DNA of 42,845 nt, from the NCBI GenBank assembly GCA_002493965.1, contig DLAP01000082.1, positions 1 to 42,845 of the forward strand, in the 5' to 3' direction. This document shows, in pieces, positions 32,648 through 41,427 of the stretch; position 1 is the first letter of the stretch, and each line of letters starts with the position of its first letter. This stretch comes from Clostridiales bacterium UBA7044. GTDB lineage: Bacteria; Bacillota; Clostridia; Oscillospirales; Oscillospiraceae. Made by a program: the position numbers and the translations under genes. The notes beneath the pieces are model-generated. The model searched no databases. It was not told the origin of the DNA and was given only the letters and a program-made list of their open reading frames with translations.

Positions 32648-33565
32648 TCATTTATGCCCCGATATATAACTGTCCGTTGCGGCGGCGATCAGCACCTTCT
32701 CCAGAGCTTTGGCGGCGGGACCAAATAGTCGGTCAGTGGGCGTTAAAAGACATACGTTTCTCGGAGGAATTTGTGTCTCTAAATGCAATGGGAAAATGGT
32801 TTTCCCCAAATCCTCTCCACGAAGAAACTGCTCACAGACAAAACCGATTCCCAGATCCGCTTTTACCATGGGAAGAATTTGATCTGCAGTGGCAGCTTCT
32901 ATGTCCGGTTGGAAGATGAGCTTATGTGCGGAAAATAACTGAGAATAAAAGGTGAAGGTGGATGTCTGTTTGCCAAGAGAGATGATTGGGTATTGGGTGA
33001 GATCCGCAATTGTTAAAGCGCTTTGGGCCAATTCTGCAAAAGCACTGCCGCAGACAGCGGTTTCCGAGACGGAACAGACCACAGTTTTTCTTACCTTTTC
33101 CATGGTGACTGCGGGTTCTGTTGCGACGGCCAAATCTGCTAACCCGTTTTGAAGAATCGCAATGACATCCGGGGTAGACCCGTTTATCAGTTTGATATGA
33201 ACACCCGGATATAAAATGCGGTATTTCTTTAATACAGGCAGCACAATGGCCTGAAGCGAAACCTCTGTTGCCGCAATGCGCAGGATGCCGCCGTCCATAC
33301 CTTTCCCGAAGCGAAGTTCAGCTTCTCCTGCCTGTAACTGCTCAAAGGCAATGGAAACATGGCGATACAGCGCCTCCCCTTCTGGTGTCAGCCGTACCTG
33401 ACGGTTTGTACGGATGAAAAGAGCGCAGCCAAGTTCCTGTTCCAAGTTCCGAATGGATCGGGTGATATTTGGCTGACTGTTCATCAGCGCGCTGGCGGCT
33501 TGTGTAAAGCTCTTATATTTGGCAACGTAGTAGAAAAGCCGATAGTGTTCATAGTTGATACTCAT
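32648..33565 (-). CDS. LysR-family transcriptional regulator
   Basis: 305 residues: N-terminal winged helix (YEHYRLFYYVAKYKSFTQAA, then SQPNITRSIRNLEQELGCAL and RQVRLTPEGEALY) and a C-terminal periplasmic-binding-like effector domain. It probably controls the divergent membrane protein/MATE genes from the shared intergenic region, where an ATATC-N5-GATAT dyad (T-N11-A type) lies. The ATG at 33565 follows GGAG by 7 bases. The gene is noticeably more AT-rich than the surrounding acs genes, which suggests a separate origin. Confidence 0.9.
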   Translation of the reverse strand: MSINYEHYRLFYYVAKYKSFTQAASALMNSQPNITRSIRNLEQELGCALFIRTNRQVRLTPEGEALYRHVSIAFEQLQAGEAELRFGKGMDGGILRIAATEVSLQAIVLPVLKKYRILYPGVHIKLINGSTPDVIAILQNGLADLAVATEPAVTMEKVRKTVVCSVSETAVCGSAFAELAQSALTIADLTQYPIISLGKQTSTFTFYSQLFSAHKLIFQPDIEAATADQILPMVKADLGIGFVCEQFLRGEDLGKTIFPLHLETQIPPRNVCLLTPTDRLFGPAAKALEKVLIAAATDSYISGHK

Positions 33566-33574
33566 AGATTCTCC

Positions 33575-33639
33575 ATATCGAATTGATATAGTTAGATAAA
33601 AATATGGTATTTTACATATCAATCTTTTGGAATTATAAT
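33575..33639 (+). promoter_or_regulatory. LysR operator and promoter of the MATE operon
   Basis: Dyad ATATC-GAATT-GATAT (33575-33589), fitting the T-N11-A LysR motif, 21 bases upstream of a plus-strand promoter TTTACA (33611-33616), 17-base spacer, TATAAT (33634-33639). This is the standard position for a LysR activator site and also lies just before the LysR start codon, consistent with self-repression. Confidence 0.65.
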
Positions 33640-33681
33640 TCACAACTGGACATGAGTCAACTCGAAAATGGAGGAATTTGA

Positions 33682-33954
33682 ATGGAAAATTTTCTGGAAG
33701 CGCTTATGGTGATTTCATTTTGTTTTGCGGTGGGAATCATGCTTTACAGGTTTGCCACCAATAAATGTGTGCACCGGAGGCTGGACAGACTGACTGTCAT
33801 TACCATTGGAATGGGTTTTGCTTTTGGTGTGGCAGAGAAAGTGCTGGTTAAGTCGGCGACCTGGGTATCAAGCTTATATGTTGTGGGCATATGGCTATGC
33901 TACACGGCTGTTTTGTTCTCCTTACCGGACAAGGGAGGATGTAATCATGAATAA
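33682..33954 (+). CDS. Small membrane protein of unknown function
   Basis: 90 residues with about three hydrophobic helices (near 5-23, 38-55 and 62-80) and a Lys/Arg-rich loop between the first two. I do not recognise a family. AATGGAGGAATTTGA precedes the ATG. Its last 8 bases overlap the start of the MATE gene, so the two are translated together; it may be an accessory subunit or simply ensure coupled translation. Confidence 0.7.
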   Translation: MENFLEALMVISFCFAVGIMLYRFATNKCVHRRLDRLTVITIGMGFAFGVAEKVLVKSATWVSSLYVVGIWLCYTAVLFSLPDKGGCNHE

Positions 33955-35317
33955 GGATCTGACGGTAGGGAAGCCCGGAATGGTGCTCTGGAAATTCTGC
34001 CTGCCCCTGTTTGGAAGCATCATTTTCCAGCAGCTTTACAACATTGCTGACAGTCTGGTCGCCGGGAAATTTGTGGGCGAAGATGCCCTCGCAGCGGTGG
34101 GCAACAGTTATGAGATCACCCTGATCTTCATTGCCTTTGCTTTTGGCTGCAACATCGGCTGCTCGGTGATCGTGTCCCAGCTGTTCGGTGCGAAACAATA
34201 TCGGGATCTGAAAGCTGCGGTCTATACCACGCTCATTGCCAGTGGCGTTGTGTGCGTTGTGCTGATGACGCTTGGTATTACCTGCTGCACCGCGCTGCTG
34301 AAGCTGATCAACACCCCGGAAAATGTAATGGCGGATTCCAAGCTCTATTTGGATATCTACTGTATGGGACTGCCCTTCGTGTTCTACTATAACGTGGCGG
34401 AGGGGATCTTCTCTGCACTGGGGGATTCTAAGACACCCTTTACATTTCTGGCGGCGTCCTCCACCAGCAATGTGGCGATGGATGTTTTGTTCGTAGCCGT
34501 CTTTAAGCTGGGGGTCGCCGGTGTGGCTTGGGCAACCCTGCTCTGCCAAAGCGTCAGCTGTATCCTTGCGCTGATCTTTGTGTTTAAGCGCTTTTCCACG
34601 ATCCCTACAGAAGGCAAGATCCCGGTGTTTTCGTGGAGGCTGCTGAAGAAAATTTCCATTGTTGCCGTTCCCAGCATCCTGCAGCAGAGCTTTATCTCCG
34701 TGGGTAATATCGTCATTCAGGGTATTATCAACTCCTTTGGCTCCAGTGTTATGGCGGGCTATTCCGCCGCCATCAAGCTGAACAATCTAGTGATTACCTC
34801 CCTGACCACCCTGGGCAACGGCGTGTCCAACTACACAGCACAGAATCTGGGTGCCAGGAAGCTCCAACGGATCCGGCAGGGCTTCAATGCCGGTGTGAAA
34901 CTGGTGTGGACGCTGTGTGTCCCCCTGTTTCTGCTGTACTTCTTTGCGGGACGTTGGCTGGTGTGTCTTTTTCTGAAGGAGCCTACAGGGACAGCCATGC
35001 AGGTGGGCGTAGAAATTCTGAAGATCCTGGCTCCCTTTTATTTCGTTGTTTCCGGGAAGCTGGTGGCCGATGGGATTCTGCGGGGAGCCAGCATGATGGG
35101 CAAATTCATGGCTGCGACCTTTACAGACCTGATTCTTCGGGTACTGCTGGCCATTTTCCTGTCCAAGACGGCATTGGGCGCATTGGGCATCTGGCTGGCG
35201 TGGCCTGTTGGCTGGACAGTTGCCACGGTAATGTCTATTATCTTCTATCGTACCGGCGTATGGTTCAATAAGGGGCAAAAGAAAGTCTGTCTTGACAAGG
35301 CTGAGAAAACGGCCTGA
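33947..35317 (+). CDS. MATE family efflux transporter
   Basis: 456 residues, about 12 membrane helices in two MatE repeats. Hallmarks are GMVLWKFCLPLFGSIIFQQL near the start, DSLVAGKFVGEDALAAVGNS in the first repeat and QQSFISVGNIVIQGIINSFG in the second. MATE proteins expel cationic drugs or metabolites in exchange for Na+ or H+; the substrate is unknown. The start at 33947 follows AAGGGAGGATGTAATC; the longer frame starting at 33806 overlaps the preceding gene and is not family sequence. Confidence 0.92.
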   Translation: MNKDLTVGKPGMVLWKFCLPLFGSIIFQQLYNIADSLVAGKFVGEDALAAVGNSYEITLIFIAFAFGCNIGCSVIVSQLFGAKQYRDLKAAVYTTLIASGVVCVVLMTLGITCCTALLKLINTPENVMADSKLYLDIYCMGLPFVFYYNVAEGIFSALGDSKTPFTFLAASSTSNVAMDVLFVAVFKLGVAGVAWATLLCQSVSCILALIFVFKRFSTIPTEGKIPVFSWRLLKKISIVAVPSILQQSFISVGNIVIQGIINSFGSSVMAGYSAAIKLNNLVITSLTTLGNGVSNYTAQNLGARKLQRIRQGFNAGVKLVWTLCVPLFLLYFFAGRWLVCLFLKEPTGTAMQVGVEILKILAPFYFVVSGKLVADGILRGASMMGKFMAATFTDLILRVLLAIFLSKTALGALGIWLAWPVGWTVATVMSIIFYRTGVWFNKGQKKVCLDKAEKTA

Positions 35318-35402
35318 TCTGAAAGCTCCACAGGAATTGAAGGCTTTATGTCAATAGTTGAGAGCACCGCTTTCGCGCGCTCCCAAATTCCACTCATGAA
35401 AC

Positions 35403-35434
35403 ATTCATCCCCCGGCCTAGGCCAGGGGATGAAT
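35403..35434. terminator. Bidirectional terminator between MATE and acsB
   Basis: ATTCATCCCC / GGGGATGAAT with a 12-base inner region that itself contains GGCCTAGGCC; AT-rich arms AAACATT/AATGTTT flank it. It serves the convergent MATE and acsB genes. The 35318-35402 stretch before it holds nothing I recognise. Confidence 0.75.
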
Positions 35435-35441
35435 TAAATGT

Positions 35442-37568
35442 TTACATCAGAGGCTCCATGCCGAGAACGGGATGATTCTTCTCCGTCAGCCAGTTCAGCA
35501 GTTCCTCGCAATCGGTGGTGATGGTCTCGTCGGCAATGTAGTCGGTGAAGTTGTCGATGCCGTACATTTCCTTGGCGGTCTTATTCAGCCGCTCGGCCAC
35601 ATCATCCTTCAGCTCCTTGGGCATCCAGACGATCCGCTCAATGCCGCCTTCCGCGGCGATGAACTTCTTGGAGGAAATGAAGTGACGGCCATGGCCCATG
35701 TAGCCGGGGGTCTGAACGCCGCCGCCGGTGCAGGACGCCAGCTCGCCGAAGGTCATACCGGCGGGGGTCATGCCCTTAAACTCCCGGTTGACCACGATGA
35801 AGCCATTAGACATGGGCTCAATGCCGCAGATACATTCGAAGCAGCCGCAGCTCGTCATGGGATCCTCCAGGATGGAGTACAGGGTCACGTTCTCCACAGC
35901 GCCATGGGTCGCTTCCGCAACCATCTTATTGACGCTCTCGTACCGGCCGGTACGCTCGTCGATCAGGCCTTCCTTGAAGATGGGCTGGCAGGGGCCGTTG
36001 GGATTCAGCTCATTGGTTGCCTTGGCATCCAGCCAGGACACAGCGCCGCACAGGCCCAGCCGCTCAGGTGTTACCACGCAGCAGTGGGCAGGGGCGAAGG
36101 ACTGACACATGATGCAGGTGTAGTAGCGGTCTACCGCCTCGTCGGTCATGGAAGCCAGACGGTCGTCACGCTGGTTGTACCGGGGCATAGCCTCCTGATC
36201 CCGGAAGGCAGCCGCCTTGACCGGGTCGGTGATCAGGGTGATCTGGCACTTATCCACAACGGCGTCAAACTCGTCCATGATCATGACGTACAGCACTTCG
36301 GCAAAGTCCCGAATCCGCAGGCCGGCCTCAAAAGCGGCGTTGCTCACACGGATCCGAACCTGGTTGCGCTGACCGGTGTGCATGACACCCTCCATGTAGT
36401 TAAACCAGGCGTGGAACTTCCGCTCGATGACGGACTCGAAGTCCACCTGCATCTTCTTGCCCGCAACCTCCACGAAGGTGGCCAGAGCCAGGTCCTTCTG
36501 ATCGGTAAAGTCAGGTCCGATGACCGTGATCTTGTGATCCTCCACCTGGTTAAGCTCCCGCATGAGCACCAGCTCGGCGGTGGGGTTCTTGGCGGACCAA
36601 ATTTCGTTGTGCATATCCGCCTTGCGGATGATTTCGCCTTCGAAGGCAGCGGCAAAAGCCACGGGAATGGGCAGCTCTTTGACCTTGATCTTGATGTTCC
36701 GCAGCTCCAGAGACTTCTTCACGGTCTCGCTGTGATCCAGGACGGATTCCAGAGCACCGGGCACCTGGTTCTCGGCCAGATCGATGTCCACCACCACGGG
36801 GAAGCCCAGGGCAATAGCGCCAGCGCCGGCGGAGACCACCACAGCGTCGATAGCGCCGAAGGTGTTGACGAAGGCAGGCACACGGTTCTTGGTGTACTCC
36901 AGCAGCCCTGCCAGATTGCCAGGCTGGACGTTGCCGAAGATCAGAGCGGCACGGATAGCCACAGTGACAACATGGATGACAGAGGTCACATCATGGCCCA
37001 GGGGAATGACACGAAGCTCCAGGCCCATCTTCACGCCGCCGTCCATGCACTGCTCGATGACATCGCCCACCAGGAAGGTCATAATACCCTTGCTCTGGTA
37101 GTCCTTGACCACCTTCACCACATCCGCAGCATTGTCCGCCTTGCCCAGCACCACAGCCACACCGGGGATATCGCCAGTGACCAGAGGCACGCCCAGGGAA
37201 CGGATGATGGGATCCGGTACGAAGCCGATACCGCTTTCGTTGGCGTAAGGCTCAGCGCCGTCCACATATTTCAGGCCCTCAATGATTTCCGCGCCTACAG
37301 CGGTGGCAAGACCGGCGTTCAGGGCCTGGCCCAGATCCTCCTGGTTGGTGATCAGGCTCTTTAGGACGCCCACACAGGCGGGCAGGTCCCCCAGGGTCTT
37401 GACCTTCACGCCGGTGGCAGCGTAAATTGTGGGGAAGAAGTACGCGGTATCGGGGAAGGCAATTTCTTTATCCGCGCCGTACTTGGCAATGGCATCGTTG
37501 ACGGCGCCCTCCGTCAGGCCCGCAACAGCGTTGGAGCCGCCATAAATCAGATCGGTTAATACGCTCAT
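35442..37568 (-). CDS. acsB: Acetyl-CoA synthase (CODH/ACS beta subunit)
   Basis: 708 residues, close to the 729 of the Moorella enzyme, and including the N-terminal CODH-interacting domain missing from archaeal CdhC. A-cluster ligands are all present: Cys485, Cys488, Cys497 and Cys507 for the [4Fe-4S] cluster and Cys574-Gly575-Cys576 for the distal nickel. Their spacing (3, 9, 10, 67) equals that of Moorella Cys506/509/518/528/595. It joins CO, a methyl group from the corrinoid protein, and CoA into acetyl-CoA, or works in reverse. The ATG at 37568 follows GGGAGG by 7 bases. It is the last acs gene of the cluster on this strand, after the PH-like gene. Confidence 0.97.
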   Translation of the reverse strand: MSVLTDLIYGGSNAVAGLTEGAVNDAIAKYGADKEIAFPDTAYFFPTIYAATGVKVKTLGDLPACVGVLKSLITNQEDLGQALNAGLATAVGAEIIEGLKYVDGAEPYANESGIGFVPDPIIRSLGVPLVTGDIPGVAVVLGKADNAADVVKVVKDYQSKGIMTFLVGDVIEQCMDGGVKMGLELRVIPLGHDVTSVIHVVTVAIRAALIFGNVQPGNLAGLLEYTKNRVPAFVNTFGAIDAVVVSAGAGAIALGFPVVVDIDLAENQVPGALESVLDHSETVKKSLELRNIKIKVKELPIPVAFAAAFEGEIIRKADMHNEIWSAKNPTAELVLMRELNQVEDHKITVIGPDFTDQKDLALATFVEVAGKKMQVDFESVIERKFHAWFNYMEGVMHTGQRNQVRIRVSNAAFEAGLRIRDFAEVLYVMIMDEFDAVVDKCQITLITDPVKAAAFRDQEAMPRYNQRDDRLASMTDEAVDRYYTCIMCQSFAPAHCCVVTPERLGLCGAVSWLDAKATNELNPNGPCQPIFKEGLIDERTGRYESVNKMVAEATHGAVENVTLYSILEDPMTSCGCFECICGIEPMSNGFIVVNREFKGMTPAGMTFGELASCTGGGVQTPGYMGHGRHFISSKKFIAAEGGIERIVWMPKELKDDVAERLNKTAKEMYGIDNFTDYIADETITTDCEELLNWLTEKNHPVLGMEPLM

Positions 37569-37632
37569 TTTAATTCCTCCCAATAAAATTCAAAAGAAAT
37601 TTATATTAAGCCGGATGGCAAAATATACATGG

Positions 37633-38106
37633 TTATTTTTTTGTGCTTGCTGGTTTCTTTGCGGTTTGCTTCTTTTTCTGCTTGCTTTTTTCACGACTGA
37701 CCCCGGCCCGCAAACCCTTGACCAGTCCCGTGAAGTCCCCCCTTTTGCAGCGGGCCAGAGTAAATTCCTGATCAGCGGTCTTTACGGTGAGCACCGCCAT
37801 TTTCGCCGCCGCCACAGTAGCCTTTCCGGTTTCGTCCACGCCGCTTACCTTTTTTATCTTCCCAAAGGGAAAGGCGGTGAAGCCCTCTCCGGCTTCCAGT
37901 ATCAGGCGATGATTGGTCAGCACCCAGCGCCCATGGGGTCCGGGGCAGATGGCGCTGATTTCTTCTTTTGGTAAGAGCAGGGTTTCCAAGCGCCGGGTAA
38001 AGTCCCGCTCCTGACCGAGGCGGAATTTTTTGATTTTAGAGACGATCCATAAAAGAATGATCAGAAAGAGAATCGTTCCCAGCAGTAAATACTGCCACTG
38101 CATCAT
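37633..38106 (-). CDS. Membrane-anchored PH-like domain protein of unknown function
   Basis: 157 residues. One N-terminal membrane helix (about 7-24) is followed by basic residues, a ~90-residue domain whose strand pattern (GRWVLTNHRLILEA, FPFGKIKKVSGV, AVLTVKTADQEFTLA) resembles bacterial PH/YcxB-like domains, and a Lys-rich tail (about 138-157). No catalytic motif is visible. It sits between the AcsC-AcsE fusion gene (after a terminator-like hairpin) and acsB (64 bases downstream). It may anchor or assemble the acetyl-CoA synthase machinery at the membrane, or be unrelated; both are inference. AAGGA is 9 bases before the ATG. Confidence 0.6.
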   Translation of the reverse strand: MMQWQYLLLGTILFLIILLWIVSKIKKFRLGQERDFTRRLETLLLPKEEISAICPGPHGRWVLTNHRLILEAGEGFTAFPFGKIKKVSGVDETGKATVAAAKMAVLTVKTADQEFTLARCKRGDFTGLVKGLRAGVSREKSKQKKKQTAKKPASTKK

Positions 38107-38133
38107 AAAAAGGTGTCCTTTTTAAAACAAAGT

Positions 38134-38160
38134 AGCCGGGAGGGAGGGTCCCTCCCGGCT
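38134..38160 (-). terminator. Hairpin after the acsC-acsE fusion gene
   Basis: Perfect 12-bp stem AGCCGGGAGGGA / TCCCTCCCGGCT with a 3-base loop; the minus-strand exit is ACTTTGTTTT. It may partly terminate, setting the ratio of corrinoid-protein to acetyl-CoA synthase transcripts, or protect the upstream message. Confidence 0.6.
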
Positions 38161-38189
38161 GTAATCGCAGGGAAATGTGTCTGTCTCGC

Positions 38190-40466
38190 TTACAGCTCCA
38201 GATAGCTGTCGGAGTACAGAACGTGATTCTTGAAGATGTCGCAGGACTTGATGGTCTCCATCAGCCGCAGGTCGTTGGGGTTGACGATGGCGGAGGTCAG
38301 ACCCTGCATCATAGCCATGGCGACCAGAGCGGAGTCCATGATGGGCCGCAGGGTCTTGGGCGCACCGTTAGAGTTGTTGGACAGGCCGCCGGTGGACTTC
38401 AGGCCTTCGCTTGCGAACATGCGGATGGCTTCCAGAACCTCCATCTGCTTGTCCTGCATACCCTTGACAACCAGGAACAGGGGGTCAAACCACAGGTCGG
38501 TGGCCTCCATGCCCAGGCTCAGGCCGCGCTCCAGCATATTGTGGCAGTGCTTCATACGCTCCTCGTTGTCCTTGGCAATGCCGTCGGCAGAGCACAGGGC
38601 GATACAGATGGCGTCGTTGGCAGCGGCCAGGTCGATGTTGGAGATACGGGAGCCAGCGTCGGCGGAGTTCACGATGGGCTTGCCGTTGGTCCGGTTGTAG
38701 ACCTTGATACCGGCCTCGATGGCCTTCTTGTTGGCGGTATCCAGCGCCAGAGGCACGTTGTTGAAGTTCTCCTGCAGCAGCTTAACTGCCCACATCATAC
38801 GCTCGGGGCCGTCCTTCTCGGCAGGTCCGATGTTGACATCCAGATAGGTAGCGCCGGCCTTGATCTGCTCGGCGGCACGCTTCAGGATGGGTTCGGGATC
38901 CCGCTCGTCCATGGCCTTGCGGATCACAGGGGCGATGCAGTGGATCCGCTCGCCGATGGTGACGAAGGTGGGAGACTCGGGGTTGTGGCCCTTGTAGTTG
39001 ACACCCATGTCCACGACCTTGATTTCGGGGACCTTGGTTGCCAGCAGCTCGTCGAAGGACAGTTCCTTGACTTCCTCGGCGGGAGCGGCAGCGGCCTTAG
39101 CAGCAGCCTCAGCAGCGGCGGCCTTGGCGGCGCCCTCGTACTCCTTGTCCTTCATGTACTTGGGCAGCTGAACGGCTTCCACGGGGCCGACGACCACGTT
39201 CCAGCCGGGCAGCTTCTCCTGGATCTCACCCTTCATCACGGCCACCTTGCCGGGGATGATCAGGGTGCGGTTCTTGATCTTGTTCTCAATGTCCAGGGCC
39301 TCGAAGGACTTCTTCACGGTGGAGGCGGAGAACTTGCCGGCAGCCCAGGCAGTCAGAACGGACATACCAGAGGCGTCGGTGATGATCAGGTTCACAGGCT
39401 GATTGGAGCGCTCCAGTTCGCCGGAAACCAGGAAGTAGGTCAGAGCGAAGTCCACGGTCAGGGCGCAGGGGCTGTTCTCGTCGGCGCCGTTGAGAGGATA
39501 GATCTTGGATTCCACCTTCATGGGCTTCTGAGGATCGGTGAAGATGTTCTGACGCAGGCCGTACAGAGGCAGAGCCTGGGCGTAGGTCATATTCTCCATC
39601 ACCAGGATGGAGCCGTACTTCTCGGTGAACATGGTGGCGTAGGCAGTCTGCAGCCGGTCGTCGCCCTTTGCAATCCGGGCAATGTTCACGATGGAGGGAT
39701 AGCCGCAGGTGCGGTCGCCATCCTTCAGAGCGGTGCGGCGGACCAGAACCGCGTTCTTCAGGGTCTCCTTGGCAGTTTCGCCGGTGACATCCAGCACCAG
39801 GTTCTTGTTGCCAGCGCCTTCCAGCTTCTTCACGGTATCGTAGAGGTCAGACAGGGTCTTGGCGTAAACGCCCAGCACCACGCCCGCTTCCTTAGCGGCA
39901 GCGTTCATAGCCTCCCAGTTGTCGGGGGTAGCGCCGTCCAGGATCACATTTTTGCCAGCCACAGCCAGAGCGGCCTTGGCGCAGTCCACATCCCAGCACT
40001 CCAGGACCAGATCCCGTCCAGTAGCGGCGGCCTTCTTGACCAGGGAAACGTACTTGTCAGCATCGGAGCCCAGGTTGGAGACGAAGACGAACTCCACGTA
40101 CATCCGCTCGCCGATCCGCTCGTAGTCCACCTTCTGCAGGTCAGAAAGCTTCTTGTCAACTTCCTCGTCGCTCATGGCAGTGTCCACAGCAACGGCGTAC
40201 AGGTTCTTGCTTACCAGGGTCTTCTCGTGACGATACAGGACCGTCTCGCCGCCCAGCTTATGCTGGCCAACGGTAATGGTCTTCATGGGAGGCGCGGTCT
40301 GCTCGTTGAGCATCGCCTTTGCGTCGTCGGAGAAGTAGGGGCACTTGTCGATGGAAACAGCGCCCTGGGCCACCTTCATGCAGAATGCCATACAGGTGGG
40401 GCTGCCGCACTCCTTGCAGTTCTTCTTAGGAGACAGCTTAAAAATATCCAGACCTTTCAAAGCCAT
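38190..40466 (-). CDS. acsC-acsE: Fused AcsC-AcsE: corrinoid Fe-S protein large subunit and methyltransferase
   Basis: One 758-residue frame covers two normally separate proteins. Residues 1-442 are a complete AcsC: [4Fe-4S] ligands Cys17, Cys20, Cys25, Cys42 (C-x2-C-x4-C-x16-C), a TIM-barrel part and the C-terminal B12-binding domain ending near PKYMKDKEYEG. Residues 443-468 are an Ala/Glu/Lys linker. Residues 500-758 are a complete methyl-H4folate:corrinoid methyltransferase, with Asp576 (LALDTAN), Asn600 (IVNSADA), Asp661 (WFDPL) and Asn697 (GLSNNSNG) matching Asp75, Asn96, Asp160 and Asn199 of the Moorella enzyme. It would both accept the methyl group from methyl-H4folate and carry it on cobalt to AcsB, as a heterodimer with AcsD. 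AAGGAGG is 9 bases before the ATG. acsD ends 19 bases upstream. I know of no described fusion of this kind. Confidence 0.93.
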   Translation of the reverse strand: MALKGLDIFKLSPKKNCKECGSPTCMAFCMKVAQGAVSIDKCPYFSDDAKAMLNEQTAPPMKTITVGQHKLGGETVLYRHEKTLVSKNLYAVAVDTAMSDEEVDKKLSDLQKVDYERIGERMYVEFVFVSNLGSDADKYVSLVKKAAATGRDLVLECWDVDCAKAALAVAGKNVILDGATPDNWEAMNAAAKEAGVVLGVYAKTLSDLYDTVKKLEGAGNKNLVLDVTGETAKETLKNAVLVRRTALKDGDRTCGYPSIVNIARIAKGDDRLQTAYATMFTEKYGSILVMENMTYAQALPLYGLRQNIFTDPQKPMKVESKIYPLNGADENSPCALTVDFALTYFLVSGELERSNQPVNLIITDASGMSVLTAWAAGKFSASTVKKSFEALDIENKIKNRTLIIPGKVAVMKGEIQEKLPGWNVVVGPVEAVQLPKYMKDKEYEGAAKAAAAEAAAKAAAAPAEEVKELSFDELLATKVPEIKVVDMGVNYKGHNPESPTFVTIGERIHCIAPVIRKAMDERDPEPILKRAAEQIKAGATYLDVNIGPAEKDGPERMMWAVKLLQENFNNVPLALDTANKKAIEAGIKVYNRTNGKPIVNSADAGSRISNIDLAAANDAICIALCSADGIAKDNEERMKHCHNMLERGLSLGMEATDLWFDPLFLVVKGMQDKQMEVLEAIRMFASEGLKSTGGLSNNSNGAPKTLRPIMDSALVAMAMMQGLTSAIVNPNDLRLMETIKSCDIFKNHVLYSDSYLEL

Positions 40467-40485
40467 TGTATGTATCCTCCTTCTC

Positions 40486-41427
40486 TTAGATCAGCTCGGA
40501 AATGAACTTCTTAACCGTGGCAACAGCTGCGGGATGACGCATGATGACTGCGTCAGCGCCGCCCACCAGGTTCGCGGCCGCAGTGGAAACTTCCATCTCA
40601 ATGGCGCGCTCTTCCCGGCTGCCCCAGGCGGGTTCATCTTCTTCGGAAGCGGAGGATTCCTTCACGCCCCAGGTGTCGGGAGACACAGGCGCGATGATGG
40701 GCATCTGCAGGTCGGCATCGGACTGCTGCAGGGCAGCCAGACGGACACGGTCCAGAGTGGAGGCAACGTACTCGAAGCCATAGCCCACAGCGGCGGTGCC
40801 GATGTTCATGACGATGCTTTCGGGATTGATGCTAAGGCCCTTGAGCATGATGTTCAGCTGCTTGGCCAGGTTGATGTCGTCAGCGGTCTCCGCGCCCACC
40901 TTCTGGCCGTAAGCCAGGGCAACGGAAGCGCCCACGGTCTTGTAGTCCTCGTTCCGGGCGGACAGAACCAGAATGTTCTTGCCCTGGAGGGCTTCGGCGA
41001 TCTTACTGAACAGCTCGCCGTCCTTCTCGATGTTCTTGCAGCCCATGATGACGATGGGCATGGTGCAGCTCTCTGCCACAGCCTTGGCGTCGGCTACGCA
41101 GCTCTCAACGGAGCGGTTTGCGCCGTTGGGGTCGGCGGACTCGAAGTGCAGGCACAAAAAGTCTGCCCCTTCCATGGTCTCCGCCTTCTTGGCGTAGTCG
41201 GCCATGGTAGTGCATCCGGCGTAGAATTCCTTCAGAGCGGGTGCGTCCCAGGAAGATGCGGCATCGGAAATCTCGACACCGATCTTGGGCGCGTTTTCGA
41301 TGGGTGCATCGAAGGTGTAAAACGGCATCGCGTTCTGGCCGCCGATGACGATTGCCTTGTCACCGGTGCCCAGGGTCACGGCATTGATCTTGCCGCTGAA
41401 GGGAGCCGTTTTTGGAGTGAAAGCCAT
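40486..41427 (-). CDS. acsD: Corrinoid iron-sulfur protein small subunit
   Basis: 313 residues, normal for AcsD. A TIM-barrel protein whose recognisable segments include FSGKINAVTLGTG near the start, PIGVEI-type PKIGVEISDA, MPIVIMGCKNIEKDGELF and the C-terminal AWGSREERAIEMEVSTA with GADAVIMRHPAAV. It forms the heterodimeric corrinoid protein with AcsC, here the N-terminal half of the fusion encoded 19 bases downstream. The ATG at 41427 follows AAGGGGGA by about 10 bases; the frame continues to 41469 without family similarity. The 75-base gap after cooC has no convincing promoter, so it likely belongs to the cooC transcript. Confidence 0.93.
   Translation of the reverse strand: MAFTPKTAPFSGKINAVTLGTGDKAIVIGGQNAMPFYTFDAPIENAPKIGVEISDAASSWDAPALKEFYAGCTTMADYAKKAETMEGADFLCLHFESADPNGANRSVESCVADAKAVAESCTMPIVIMGCKNIEKDGELFSKIAEALQGKNILVLSARNEDYKTVGASVALAYGQKVGAETADDINLAKQLNIMLKGLSINPESIVMNIGTAAVGYGFEYVASTLDRVRLAALQQSDADLQMPIIAPVSPDTWGVKESSASEEDEPAWGSREERAIEMEVSTAAANLVGGADAVIMRHPAAVATVKKFISELI

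Noticed and set aside
35472..37364. A 630-codon plus-strand frame
   Set aside because: It is antisense to acsB, which has complete active-site ligands.
38190..40466. The acsC-acsE joining as a sequencing artefact
   Set aside because: A frameshift artefact would not create a 26-residue Ala/Glu/Lys-rich linker in frame between two intact domains with normal codon use; it still deserves read-level confirmation.
38175..40505. A 776-codon open frame on the plus strand
   Set aside because: It is antisense to the acsC-acsE fusion gene, has His/Gly/Leu/Val-biased composition typical of a GC-rich shadow frame, no family similarity and no ribosome site.
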